Counted from the first letter of the stretch, positions 33,618-46,091 are shown. The stretch: DNA of 64,000 nt from Aralia elata (GCA_034770075.1 JAVJAP010000143.1:682001-746000), one strand, 5' to 3'. Program-made: numbers and translations. Notes: generated from the sequence alone by a model not told the origin.

Positions 33618-35169
33618 TGAGTGGGTTTTATACCTACGAATTAGTTATCTTTTGAACTCAATTCTTTGCTATCCTTAGGTGTTTATAGTATCTATTTACT
33701 TGTTTGATGCTTTTGTGGTGCAGAGAGCAGTTGTGGACGATCGTGGCGGTTTTTAGCAAGTCCAAGGGCAAAAGTGTAATTTCCGCAGGACATGAGACCT
33801 CGCTGCGGCGAGCTCCCCAGGCCATTTTCCTCGCCGGGGCGAGCCTCCAAGGCTTAAAACTTCGCCAGGGCGAGCCCTCGCTGGGGCGAGCTCCCCAGGC
33901 TGTTTTTCTCGCCGGGGCGAGAGCGCGATTTTCTGGAGCGGCTTGCTTTGTCTATTTTGCATTTGTGGCGCACTAGTGGAGGAAATTCAAGAACGGGAAA
34001 ATGAGGAGAGAGAGAGGAATTATCAGGCATCCAGGGAGTTGGTTTTGCATTATTCAAGCTTGGTTACACACATGGAAAAAGCTAGGGTTTGGAGCTAAAA
34101 AGAGAAGAACAAAGGAACTAAAAGAAAGATTATCAGAATTTCATCAACCAAGGAGGCTAGGAGCACGAAATAGGAGAGCAAGGATTAGAGAAGAAGAATT
34201 ACACCACATTAATTGGAGCTTCTTATCACAAAAAGGGTGTATCTTCATATGTTTTAGTTCTTCTTTCTTATTTTGTAACTTTAACCATGTACTATAATCA
34301 GATTATGATGTTATTGAGATTTAATATGAGCTAAACTCTTCACTCTAAGATTGCAATGGAACCCAACTTGTAGTTTAAATTGAAAGCTCTCTCTTGAATG
34401 GTAATTAGGCATTTTGTGAATTGGAGTTTATAACCTTTGATTAAGGATTAATTGCTTGGCCCGTAATTACTTTGGTAACTTATATGGAATTGAGAGAGGA
34501 AGTATAAGTGAAAATTAGAGGTTCTTTATGGATAATGTATGAGATTATGTGACGTGAGTCTTATGTATTATTCTTGAGGGTTGATAATTTGATTGTATTT
34601 AGGATAGACATATACCTAAATACCACATGTATCCAATTGAGAATCCGTGTTTAATGATTTCTATTGTGAAAGTTGGTAATTGATAGAATGGTTAATGGGA
34701 TTTTACGTGACATGTGTCTTATTAATTGTTCTTGATATGAGATTCTTGCTAGTGTGTAGAATAGAAATATATCTATACACCACAATAGAAAATACGTATT
34801 CGACCATCGAGAGAGGCTTATATATACTTGTGATTTCTCGGATAGCAATCCTTATGTTCTAATTTACCAAACAAGAGAGAGTATGATGTTTAAATGAAGA
34901 GTTGGGGGATATTGTAATCTTAGACCTTTTTATCTTGAACTTTATCCGTGTTAGTAAAACCTTGCTTTCTAAATTGTCTTTATTTTAGTTATAATCAACA
35001 ACAAACACAAACCATATTGTCATTGTTTAAATTAGATTGATTTTACATGCGATTGATATTTGGCAATTATTTAACATAATTCCTCGTGGGTTCGACACTT
35101 TACTTATCTTATATTACTTGTGGACCGCGTATACTTGCGCGTGTTTATTGATTGCGAAATCGACCAACA
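33618..35169 (+). repeat. Athila-2 5' LTR
   Basis: About 1552 bp, beginning TGAGTGGG (the 3' LTR begins TGATAAGTGGG) and ending GAAATCGACCAACA. U3 contains CTCGCCGGGGCGAG-type palindromes at 33801-33930; one extra palindromic half-unit is present relative to the 3' LTR. Lacks about 22 bases (after AGTATAAG, 34510) that the 3' LTR keeps. Confidence 0.92.
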
Positions 35170-35175
35170 AGTTTT

Positions 35176-35193
35176 TGGCGCCGTTGCCTGGGA
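35176..35193 (+). promoter_or_regulatory. Athila-2 primer-binding site
   Basis: TGGCGCCGTTGCCTGGGA, 6 bases after the LTR, complementary to the tRNA-Asp 3' end apart from one base; the standard Athila primer site. Confidence 0.9.
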
Positions 35194-35299
35194 ATTATTT
35201 TACAATAATTTTATCAATATTGATTATAGTTGAATTGATCTTAATTTAGACTTGTTTTTAATTTTTATTTACTTGAATGTGTAGGTACCCTTGATTTGT

Positions 35300-38200
35300 A
35301 TGCGCCGATCACAAAGTCTTGAGTTATTTCCTTACGATCCCGAGATCGAGAGAAATACCCGAAGACTAAGAAGAGAAAGAATCAGGGATTCTAACAATCA
35401 AGAAACTATGGCGGCAGAGGAACAAAAAGCATTGAGAGACTATGTAACGCCGCAGATAAGTGATTTACAGTCTAGTATCACAAGACCGGCAATAACTGCA
35501 AATGCCTTTGAAATCAAACCGGGGACAATACAGATGGTGCAAAATTCGTTACAGTTTGGGGGTTTGCCTAATGACAACCCTAATGAGCATTTGTTGAGCT
35601 TTATTGAGATATGTGATACGTTCAAATTTAATGGAGTGACGGATGATGCTTTGAGACTTAGACTTTTTCCGTTCACTTTGAGAGATAAAGCTAAGAGTTG
35701 GCTTCACTCATTGCCACCGGAATCCATCACTACATGGTCAGACTTAGCACAGAAATTTTTAGCAAAGTTCTTCCCTCCTGCAAAGTCTGTTAGATTGAGA
35801 AATGAAATTGCAACCTTTGAACAACATCATGGGGAGTCATTGTATGAGGCTTGGGAAAGATTTAAAGATTTGCTTCGAAGATGCCCACATCACGGATTCC
35901 TCCCATGGATGCAATTGAATACCTTCTACAATGGATTGGGATCTCACAATCGGTCTTGCATAGATGCAGCTGCGGGAGGATTTCTCATGGCTAAAAATTA
36001 TGGGGAAGCACTTGATTTATTGGAGGTTATGGCTGCAAATAACTACCAATGGCCTACTGCTAGGATGAGTCAACCAAAGGTAGCCGGAGTGTTAGAGGTG
36101 GATGCCATCACAGCCTTAGCAGCTCAGATGGCAGCAATGTCAAAGAAACTTGATTCCCTGACTGATTCAAAAGTGCAGCAGGTGGCTGTTGTTTGTGAAG
36201 TTTGTGCAGGGACACATGCCAACGACCAATGCCCATTTGATCACGAGGCAGTTCAGTTTGTAAGTAGCTACCAGAGACCGCCAAATCAATACCAAAACAC
36301 TTACAATGCTGGGAATAGGAACCATCCTAACTTTTCATGGAGCAACAATCAAAATTTTCAGCAAACTCCTAAGCCACATTATCCACCAGGGTTCCAAAAT
36401 CAGCCACAACATCATACAGCTCAAACCTCACAACCACAACCAGAGAGAAAATCAGATTTTGAGGAGTTGATATTGAAACACATGGCTAACCAAGATATCT
36501 TGATTAAAAACCAAGCAGCAGCACTTAAGGCTTTGGAAAATCAAATTGGGCAGATGGCTAGTTCCATGTCAAATAGACCTCAGGGATCTCTTCCTAGTAA
36601 CACAGAGACTAATCCAAGAAGAGATGGGAAAGAGGAATGTCAGGCAGTAACTCTCAGAAGTGGTAAACAAACCTTATAGGAGCCCGAATTGCAAAAGGAG
36701 GCAGCCCACTCAAGCTCTCCTCCGGACTTGACTAATGCTGATTTTTCTAAGGAAATGGACAGCAGTGTACAACCTGAGTCAGAGCAGAGAGATACCACAG
36801 ATAAACCTAGTGTTGAGCCTACTCCAAAAGTGTATCCACCAGTACCTTTCCCTTAGAGATTGCAGAAGCAGAAGTTAGATAAATAGTTTGCCAAATTCCT
36901 GGAGGTCTTCAAGAAGCTACAAATTAATATTCCTTTTACAGAGGCCTTAGAACAGATGCCTAGCTATGCCAAATTTATGAAAGGAATTCTGTCTAGGAAG
37001 AAAAGGCTAAATGACTTTGAGACAGTGGCTTTGACAGAGGAATGTAGTGTCGTGCTGCAAAGAAAGCTACCTCCTAAGTTGAAAGATCCAGGCAGCTTCA
37101 CTATACCGTGTACTATTGGTAGCCTTTCTTTCAACAAATGTTTGTGTGACTTGGGTGCTAGTATTAATCTCATGCCATTATCCGTGTATACTCAGTTGGG
37201 GCTTCCTGCACCAAAGCCTACAAACATTTCTCTTCAGCTTGCCGATAGGTCGGTTATATACCCAAGGGGAATTGTTGAAGACATTCTTGTTAAGGTGGAT
37301 AAATTCATCTTCCCGGCTGATTTTATCATCTTAGATTTTGAGGAAGATAAAAACATTCCTATTATTCTTGGGAGACCATTTTTAGCCACTGGAAGAACTT
37401 TAATTGATGTGCAAAAGGGAGAGCTCACTATGAGGGTTCAGGATCAAGAAGTGACCTTCAATGTATTTAAGGCCATAAAATTCCCTTCGGAAAAGGAAGA
37501 ATGTTTTCAAGTGGATGTTATCGAGCAAGTTGTGAATGACGAGTTTCTGAATGTGTTAAACAATGATCCATTAGAGACTGCACTTCTGGGAGAGTTTGAC
37601 ATGGAAGATCCAGAATTGGTTGAATATCTACATATTTTGGATACAGTGCCACGGGGGAGCAAGTTTCAAATCCCGTTTGAATCTCTTGAACATGCTGAGA
37701 ATGCTACAGATCGGTTGAAACCATCCCTTGAGACACCTCCATCACTTGAGCTAAAACCCTTGCCTAACCATCTCAAGTATGCATATTTAGGTGATTCAGC
37801 TACTTTACCTGTTATTATTGCATCTGTGCTTAACGAGTTTCAGGAAAGCAAGCTGTTGCGGGTTCTTAGGGAGTACAAATTTGCTATTGGATGGACCATC
37901 GCCGACATCAAGGGAATAAGCCCATCTTACTGTATGCACAAAATCTTGATGGAAGATGATGGTAAGCCCACTGTGGAACATTAGAGGAGACTCAACCCAA
38001 TCACGAAGGAGGTGGTAAAGAAAGAGATTTTGAAATGGTTAGATGCTGGAATAATTTATCCTATCTCTGACAGTGCGTGGGTGAGCCCAGTTCAGTGTGT
38101 ACCCAAGAAAGGGGGCATGACAGTTGTAGCCAATGAGAATAATGAGTTGATTCCAACAAGAACAGTAACTGGTTGGAGGGTGTGCATGGATTACAGGAGA

Positions 38201-40642
38201 CTTAACAAAGCAACTCGAAAGGATCATTTCCCATTACCCTTCATTGATCAAATGTTGGATAGACTAGCTGGACATGAGTATTATTGCTTGTTGGATGGAT
38301 ATTCGGGATATAATCAGATTGCTATTGCTCCAGAAGATCAAGAAAAGACTACCTTCACATGCCCATTTGGTACTTTTGCTTTTAGAAGGGTCTCATTCGG
38401 ATTGTGTAATGCACCGGCCACTTTTCAAAGGTGCATGGTGGCTATTTTCTCAGATTTGGTAGAACGCAATGTTGAAGTTTTCATGGATGACTTCTCAGTG
38501 TTTGGTGATTCATTTGACAACTGCTTGGAAAATCTTGTTCTAATACTGAAGAGATGTGTGGAAACTAATCTAGTGCTCAACTGGAAAAAATGTCACTTCA
38601 TAGTGCAAGAGGGGATAATACTTGGGCATAAAGTGTCATCAAAGGGTCTTGAGGTGGATAGAGCAAAACTTGAAACAATTGAAAATTTACCTCCACCAAC
38701 CTCAGTGAAGGGCATTCGTAGTTTTCTGGGACATGCGGGGTTTTACCGAAGATTCATTAAGGATTTTTCTAAGATCACAAAGCCTTTATGCAGTCTACTA
38801 GAGAAAGATGTGCCATTCAAGTTTGATGAAGAGTGCTTGATCGCTTTTGAACTTTTAAAGAAGAAATTAACCACTGCACCAGTGATCATTGCTCCGGATT
38901 GGTCAAAACCCTTCGAATTGATGTGTGATGCCAGTGATTATGCGGTTGGGGCTGTTTTGGGACAGCGCAAGGAGAAGGTTTTTCATGCTATTTACTACGC
39001 CAGCAAAACCTTAACTGATGCACAGCTCAATTACACCACTACCGAGAAGGAGTTGCTTGCAGTAGTTTATGCATTTGACAAGTTTCGATCTTACTTGATT
39101 GGAACAAGGGTGGTTGTATTCATTGATCATTCAGCTATTCGGTATCTCATTGCAAAGAAAGATGCTAAACCGAGATTGATTCGATGGATCTTATTACTGC
39201 AAGAGTTTGACTTGGAGATTCAGGACAGAAAGGGAACTGATAACCAAGTAGTCGACCATCTATCTAGATTGGAGAATCCGGGTCTTGATAAGGAAGACAA
39301 AGTTCTAATAAATGAATCTTTCCCGGATGAACAGCTGTTTGTGGTTCAAGGCGAAATACCTTGGTATGCTGATTTTGCTAACTACTTGGTTAGTAACACA
39401 CTCCCACCGGACTTGTCGTGGCAGCAAAAGAAAAAGTTTCTTCATGACGTTAATAGGTATATGTGGGATGAGCCATATTTGTTCAAGCATTGTGTGGACC
39501 AAATGATTCGAAGGTGTGTTCCACAGAGCGAGGTTGAGAGCATTCTTCATCACTGTCATGATTCGTTATATGGAGGACACTACGGAGGTGAGAAAACAGC
39601 CACTAAGGTGTTGCAAGCAGGGTTCTTTTGGCCAACACTGTTTAAAGATGCTCATCAGTTTGTGCTAAGATGCGATAGATGTCAACGGATGGGGAACATT
39701 TCTAAAAGGCATGAAATTCCTTTAAACATGATCCTAGAGGTTGAAGTCTTTGATGTTTGGGGTATAGATTTTATGGGGCCATTTCCACCCTCTTTCAACA
39801 ATCTATACATTCTCTTGGCAGTAGATTATGTATCTAAATGGGTGGAGGCAGCCGCATTTCCCACTAATGATTCCAAGGTAGTGCTGAAATTCCTTCAAAA
39901 GAATATCTTCACAAGATTCGGGACTCCGAGGGCTATGATCAGTGATGAAGGGAGTCACTTCTGCAATAAGCACTTTGCTGCCCTCTTGGGAAAATATGGG
40001 GTCACTCATAGAATTGCTACTGCATATCACCCCCAGACCAATGGACAAGCGGAGGTTTCCAATAGAGAAGTGAAGAAAATCCTGGAAAAGATCGTCAATC
40101 TCACAAGAAAAGATTGGTCAACAAAGCTGGATGATGCACTGTGGGCGTACAGAACAGCTTTTAAAACACCCATTGGTATGTCACCATACCAGCTTATTTA
40201 TGGCAAGGCATGCCATCTCCCGGTTGAACTTGAGCACAAGGCGTTTTGGGCCATTAGAAAGTTAAATTTTGATCTCACAGCTACAGGCGAGAAAAGGCTT
40301 CTTCAGCTCAATGAACTTGATGAGTTCCGACTGCAAGCTTATGAAAATTCAAAATTGTACAAAGAGAAGGTAAAAAGGTGGCATGATAAGAAGATTGTTG
40401 ACAGAAAATTCGAGCCTGGCCAAGCGGTATTGCTATACAACTCTAGATTGAGGCTTTTTCCCGGAAAGCTCAAATCACGTTGGTCGGGTCCTTTCATTGT
40501 CAAGCATGCATTTCCACACGGAGCTGTTGAAGTCTATGGTGATAGTCCGGAGGAGACGTTCAAAGTTAACGGGCAGCGCCTTAAGCATTATTGGGGTGGC
40601 GGCTTCGCTCGCCAGAAGATCTCGATCACTTTAGCCGATTAG
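35300..40642 (+). pseudogene. Athila gag-pol polyprotein, one frame with four TAG codons
   Basis: From ATG 35300 one frame runs 1780 codons to 40640-40642, broken only by TAG at 36677, 36854, 36884 and 37982. gag begins LELFPYDPEIERNTRRLRRE, typical of Athila. A knuckle CEVCAGTHANDQC lies near codon 300, protease CDLGASINLMP near 615, and reverse transcriptase with VEVFMDDFSVF near 1060. RNase H (MCDASDYAVGA) is near 1209. Integrase has an HHCC module, then GIDFMGPF, SDEGSHF and NGQAEVSNRE (near 1489, 1547, 1584), so its catalytic triad is present. No frameshift is seen. Three stops fall where Gln is usual in the family. It cannot give full product unless TAG is read through. Reverse transcription takes place in cytoplasmic particles; integration is nuclear. 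Confidence 0.93.
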
Positions 40643-41782
40643 CCTTGAATGGATGTGAAGTCGGGCCGAGGACTTTAAACCACGCGCTCGGTGGGAGGCA
40701 ACCCACCGTTTTCCGTATCCTTTTATGATTCGGTAGTGTGTCTTAATTATTGCATTTTCATGGTTGTTAGTTTTTAAGTTTTTCATATTTAGTGTATTGT
40801 GTGTTAGTTTTGGATTTTTTAGCACCAAGTCACTTTGGAGGGTCATTTTTGGCCTATTGTTTCTAATGTATGTTTTGTAGGTTGCAGGGATACAGGGAGC
40901 AAGTATCAAACATAGCCCCTGTATGCAATTTTCAAAAATCAAAATTTTGCTTCAGCAGGGGGCTCGCCGAGGCGAGGTTTTTAGGCTTGGAATCTCTCGC
41001 CCCGCCGAGAAAATCATGAGGAAATCTCTCGCCCCGGCGAGAGAAGCGGAATTGCAGAACTTAAAAACTTCATCCCGTTCGACTCTGCACCATTCTCCCC
41101 CTTCCCAATTCTCTGCTAAAACCCAGCACCCCCAATCCATCCTAAAGCATTCGAAACCTAACCCTAGCACAAACCCACTGTCAATTTTAATTTAATTAAG
41201 GATCTTGCAGCCCTTCTCCATACAAAACCATCTCCAATTAGGGTTTCTCCCAATTCCATCAGTGACAGTTCCCACCATTGTTGCCGCTCAAACTTGGTCA
41301 TTCATTTTGAGGAATTGGGGCTGGGATTCGATATCAATACACCTCAGTAAGGATTTAAGTTACAATTTTGTGAATTCAAGCAGGCAATTCCTCCTTCTTC
41401 ATACTTGAGACTGACAGTGGCAAGGTATACCATTGTGGACTGTATTTTCATTGCATTTGGCTGTGTTTACTGTTAATTTGGTTTATTATTGCATCTGAGA
41501 ATACATTTGGGCTGTAATTGAGTATCTTTAGCACTGATTTGGGCGTGTCTGTGTTGATTTTTGCACTGCCATTCACTTACTGCACTGTGATATTGGATTC
41601 CCAGTTGAGTTGTTTTGGCTCAACTGCTGGATTGGGGATATATTTTGTGTATTTGGAGACTTCTTGCAGGAAAATTTTGGTTTGTGAAAAATTCAAGTTT
41701 GGGGGAAATTTCTTTCTATCAGTGAGTTGAAATCAGTGGGGTTTGGGTCTGTTCTGAATTGAAGATTCTGATTTTTGCTGCA
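40643..41782 (+). other. Athila-2 post-pol leader
   Basis: Non-coding by domain content. Contains CpG-rich palindromes (CTCGCCGAGGCGAG near 40964, CTCTCGCCCCGGCGAGAG near 41026), a C/T-rich tract (41085-41140) and purine-rich AAGTTTGGGGGAAAT near 41695. Same plan as 1-812. Probably the leader of the downstream ORF, produced from a spliced or internal transcript; inference. Confidence 0.6.
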
Positions 41783-42950
41783 ATGCCTCCTAAGAGATCT
41801 CGTACAGAGGGATCCTCCTCCGCACCACCCAGACAGTATGACCACAGTAAATTTGTTAGTGCCGAGGCGGCAAACAGGTTTGATGACTTCATCACGGGTA
41901 AAGCTCTAACTCCCGAGCGAGGACTCAGGCCAGAGAGGGGGGGTTGATGGGGAGATTTGGGAGCAGATTGATGAGAGGGTGTGGGACACTTTCACCCACC
42001 ACCCCGACCCAGTAGTGGTTCCAATGGTACAGGAGTTTTACGCCAACGCTCAGGACAGACAACCTTTTGAGGCCATAGTCAGGGGGATGAGGGTACCGTT
42101 CAGTGCACAGGCAATTAATCACTACTATAACTTGGTGCCTCCTGCAGTATGCCAGTACACTGAGCTCATTCGCTCTCAGCCTGATTTTGATAAGATTGTA
42201 ACAGAGTTATGCAAACCGGGTACCACATGGATCACTAGGCGAGAAAGAGGTGCCTCTCTCTTCCCCAGCAAGGACCTCAGCCTGTATGGAAAGATTTGGT
42301 ACGCCTTCCTGAGTGCCAAGCTCATGCCTTCCCAGCACGTGAGCGATGTTTCGAAGGAGAAGGCAGCGTTGCTATACGCTATTGTTATGGATTTCTCGAT
42401 TGATGTAGGGAACATCATTGAGGGTAGTATCCGCCGGCTTCTGAGGGGTAATGTTCAGGGCGGACTACCTCACCCCTCCCTCATTTGTGGATTGTGCAGA
42501 CAGGAAGGGGTACAGTGGCGAGATGATGAGGTCACACAGCAGCCATCACAGATCCTCGACCACAGACTGATCACAAGGTACAAGGTATGGGACGGAGCCG
42601 AGTCACATCCTCGAGGCCGAGGCTTTATCATTGTGGCTACCTCCGAAGAGGAGGAGGAGCAGGATGTGCAGTTGCCTGCTAGTTCATCGCGGCCTAAGGC
42701 TAAGTTCAGCTCTCAGATCCGCAGCCTCCAGTTACTGATAGACAGACGGGCTAAGAGGCTAGAGAGGCAGAATCAGCGCATAGCAGAGAGGCAGGAGCAC
42801 ATGTGGAACTTCACCACCAGCTTCAGCGCGGTTCTAGCAGCACAGTACCCGAGTGCAGCTCCACTCCCCTTTCCCGTGCCTACGCCACTGCCACCTTTCC
42901 CACCATCAGACTCTGACGTCGAGGAGACGGACGATCACCCCGCCGAGTGA
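41783..42950 (+). pseudogene. Athila-2 extra 3' ORF, Transposase_32-like (one frameshift)
   Basis: Starts at ATG 41783 (MPPKRSRTEGSSSAPP). The frame shifts in a run of seven G at 41938-41944, where the expected frame would need one G fewer, then is open to TGA at 42948. Matches the ORF at 813-1903. Central landmarks are VVPMVQEFYANAQDRQPFEA, CKPGTTWITRRE, LSLYGKIWYAFLSAKLMPSQ and LITRYKVWDGAESHPRGRGF. The C-terminal part is a basic coiled-coil-like helix and a Pro-rich acidic tail. No signal peptide or membrane segment is visible, so it is not an obvious envelope protein. The family is common after pol in Athila; its role is unknown. Confidence 0.75.
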
Positions 42951-44038
42951 TATCAAAGGGAAGTCCTTAGTTCTTCATGTCTTTATCTTTTCTACAATGA
43001 GGACATTGTTATTTCCAAGTTTGGGGGTGTTTAGAGCTTTTAGTTTTTAGTTATAGTATTTTAGTATGCTGCATTTAGTTGTAGTTTTGCATTCACGTAG
43101 TATGTTTCAAACTTATGTTATAGTTAAGCATTTATAATTTCATCAAAATGACTTTTCTTGCTATGAATGATTATTTCTGTTATTGTCATTTGTGTGATGA
43201 TTATTGTACATATTCATCGTCTACTTTGTTTAAAAAAAAATTGCATTTAGAAAGCTTTTGAGCAGCGCACTTAAGGAGAGCCGATGATGACATGGTGATA
43301 ATTTTTTTTTTATGATATTCAACACTTTGGATCCGAATTGCTATATTAGAAATGTTAACTCGTGCCTAATTTTCTTAAATTTTTAACCCTTTGAGTTACT
43401 AATGCACACATCAGTGTTGTTGAGTACGTGAGATTGTAACTTCAGATCTTCGAAACTGTTGTTGCTCATTAAAAGATAGGATAGTAAAAAAAAAAAAAAA
43501 TTATTTTATGCTTATTTACTGCTTCGATGTCTGTCTTGAATGCTGGTTATATATGAAAATGAAATATGGACAGATATGAGCAAATCTTGATTAGTTTATT
43601 TTTGTGGCCTTTGTCATTCAAACAAGTAAGCCCGTTGGAGCGTTTTACGCTTGATGCCCTAAAACCATCTAGTTTGGGAGTCATCGGTGGAAAGTTTGCT
43701 ACATGGGTGACATTGAAAAGCCTAATGAAGATAGACATTGCACAGATCTAGATGTAAATAAAACTATCATCGAGATGGAGCGTAAAACGCACTCGGTAAT
43801 TATGATAGAATATTTCTAAATATAGTGTGAAAATAAAAGCTAGTGAGCATGTGAGATACTAGTAGTGGTTCTTGACTATTTTATCTTCTTTTATCTTCTT
43901 TTGAGCACTATTGTTGAGGCTTGATTTCCTTATCTTGGCTGCTCTAGGCTTATAGTTCAGGCATTTGCATTCATTTAATTAGTTGCATTGTGTATTTTTC
44001 ATTTCCGTTGTTTTTGCTTGAGGACAAGCAAAGTCTTA
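42951..44038 (+). other. Athila-2 3' UTR
   Basis: Non-coding. Contains CAAGTTTGGGGGTGTTTAGA near 43017, a poly-A run (43487-43500), and an inverted pair GCGTTTTACGC (43640-43650) and GCGTAAAACGC (43780-43790), which could pair across about 130 bases. GAGGACAAGCAAAG precedes the polypurine tract. Confidence 0.65.
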
Positions 44039-44052
44039 AGTTTGGGGGTATT
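44039..44052 (+). promoter_or_regulatory. Athila-2 polypurine tract
   Basis: AAGTTTGGGGGTAT next to the start of the 3' LTR; identical core to the tract at 4028. Confidence 0.85.
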
Positions 44053-45617
44053 TGATAAGTGGGTTTTATACCTACGAATTAGTTATCTTTTGAACTCAAT
44101 TCTTTGCTATCCTTCGGTGTTTATAGTATCTATTTACTTGTTTGGTGCTTTTGTGGTGCAGAGAGCAGTTGTGGACGATCGTGGCTGTTTTTAGCAAGTC
44201 CAGGGGCAAAAGTGTAATTTCCGCAGGACATGAGACCTCGCTGCGGCGAGCTCCCCAGGCCATTTTCCTCGCCGGGGCGAGCCTCCAAGGCTTAAAACTT
44301 CGCCGGGGCGAGCTCCCCAGGCTGTTTTTCTCGCCGGGGCGAGAGCGCGATTTTCTGGAGCGGCTTGCTTTGTCTATTCTGCATTTGTGGCGCACTAGTG
44401 GAGGAAAATCAGGAACGGGAAAATGAGGAGAGAGAGAGAGGAATTATCAGGCATCCAGGGAGTTGGTTTTGCATTATTCAAGCTTGGTTACACACATGGA
44501 AAAAGCTAGGGTTTGGAGCTAAAAAGAGAAGAACAAAGGAACTAAAAGAAAGATTATCAGAATTTCATCAACCAAGGAGGCTAGGAGCACGAAATAGGAG
44601 AGCAAGGATTAGAGAAGAAGAATTACACCACATCAATTGGAGCTTCTTATCACAAAAAGGGTGTATCTTCATATGTTTTAGTTCTTCTTTCTTATTTTGT
44701 AACTTCAACCATGTACTATAATCAGATTATGATGTTATTGAGATTTAATATGAGCTAAACTCTTCACTCTAAGATTGCAATGGAACCCAACTTGTAGTTT
44801 AAATTGAAAGCTCTCTCTTGAATGGTAATTAGGCATTTTGTGAATTGGAGTTTATAACCTTTGATTAAGGATTAATTGCTTGGCCCGTAATTACTTTGGT
44901 AACTTATATGGAATTGAGAGAGGAAGTATAAGTTGAGACCTAGTTATGAATTCATGTGAAAATTAGAGGTTCTTTATGGATAATGTATGAGATTATGTGA
45001 CGTGAGTCTTATGTATTATTCTTGAGGGTTGATAATTTGATTGTATTTAGGATAGACATATACCTAAATACCACATGTATCCAATTGAGAATCCGTGTTT
45101 AATGATTTCTATTGTGAAAGTTGGTAATTGATAGAATGGTTAATGGGATTTTACGTGACATGTGTCTTATTAATTGTTCTTGATATGAGATTCTTGCTAG
45201 TGTGTAGAATAGAAATATATCTATACACCACAATAGAAAATACGTATTCGACCATCGAGAGAGGCTTATATATACTTGTGATTTCTCGGATAGCAATTCT
45301 TATGTTCTAATTTACCAAACAAGAGAGAGTATGATGTTTAAATGAAGAGTTGGGGGATATTGTAATCTTAGACCTTTTTATCTTGAACTTTATCCGTGTT
45401 AGTAAAACCTTGCTTTCTAAATTGTCTTTATTTTAGTTATAATCAACAACAAACACAAACCATATTGTCATTGTTTAAATTAGATTGATTTTACATGCGA
45501 TTGATATTTGGCAATTATTTAACATAATTCCTCGTGGGTTCGACACTTTACTTATTTTATATTACTTGTGGACCGCGTATACTTGCGCGTGTTTATTGAT
45601 TGCGAAATCGACCAACA
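44053..45617 (+). repeat. Athila-2 3' LTR
   Basis: 1565 bp, TGATAAGTGGG to GAAATCGACCAACA. Near identical to 33618-35169; the visible differences are few substitutions plus a 16-bp and a ~22-bp indel. Confidence 0.93.
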
Positions 45618-46091
45618 CCTCTCGCTTCTGCTGGAACAAATGAAGAACTGCACTGATATGGGGCTGCCAAGGGCAGCCGCAGATTGATCTGCGGCTGGCT
45701 GGCCGCCCACCAGCCACTCAGCCTGGTTTTGATTTCCGTGTTTCGAGTTTCGTGTTTTTAAAAGGCGCACTTATTGGCCACAGATCAATCCGCGGCTGGC
45801 TAGTTTGACTTTCTCGATTTTCGTAACATGCCTTGATTCTCGTGCCATGACGTCGGTTTTCACCGAAAGGCCTGTATTTAGCAGTCCGAGAATTACTGGG
45901 AGACGTGCCACATCATTCGGGAATGCTCACTTCGGACGGCCTTGTTGTCACGTCGGTTTTGGTCGCAAATCATCGCGGTGGGGTCGAGTGTTCGTACTTG
46001 TGCCCATCCTTCGCTCTCGTTCGCCGGTTAATTGACGATTTTGCCCTCCTATCAAGGTTAGTATATGAAGTGCAAAATTTGGGTGTCTACA
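45618..46091 (-). repeat. Tat/Ogre-like 5' LTR, portion right of Athila-2
   Basis: Start of the minus-strand LTR: TGTAGACACCCAAATTTTGC at 46091 reading leftward, a typical gypsy LTR start. It contains the right copy of the 343-bp repeat (45620-45962). It interrupts a copia LTR directly at 46092. Confidence 0.8.
45620..45962. repeat. 343-bp direct repeat, right copy
   Basis: Same length and end points as 33255-33597, a few per cent different. Begins 3 bases after the Athila-2 3' LTR. Confidence 0.9.

Larger units (their letters stand above)
33618..45617 (+). mobile_element. Athila-2, young Athila-type Ty3/gypsy element
   Basis: 12.0 kb. 5' LTR, Asp-type PBS, a single long gag-pol frame with four TAG codons, a post-pol leader, an extra ORF, a 3' UTR, a polypurine tract and a 3' LTR. 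The LTRs differ by only a handful of substitutions and two short indels over about 1.55 kb, so insertion is recent. Flanks (TGTCA and CCTCT) do not match and are part of 343-bp direct repeats, so its ends did not arise from one simple insertion. Confidence 0.93.

Noticed and set aside
41783..42950. Athila-2 3' ORF as a retroviral envelope gene
   Set aside because: No signal peptide, membrane segment or cleavage site visible; motifs fit the Transposase_32-like family better.
44096..44721. Open frames in the Athila-2 LTRs (about 33704-34297 and 44096-44721, both strands)
   Set aside because: They come from CpG-rich palindromes read in several frames and differ between the two LTRs by indels.
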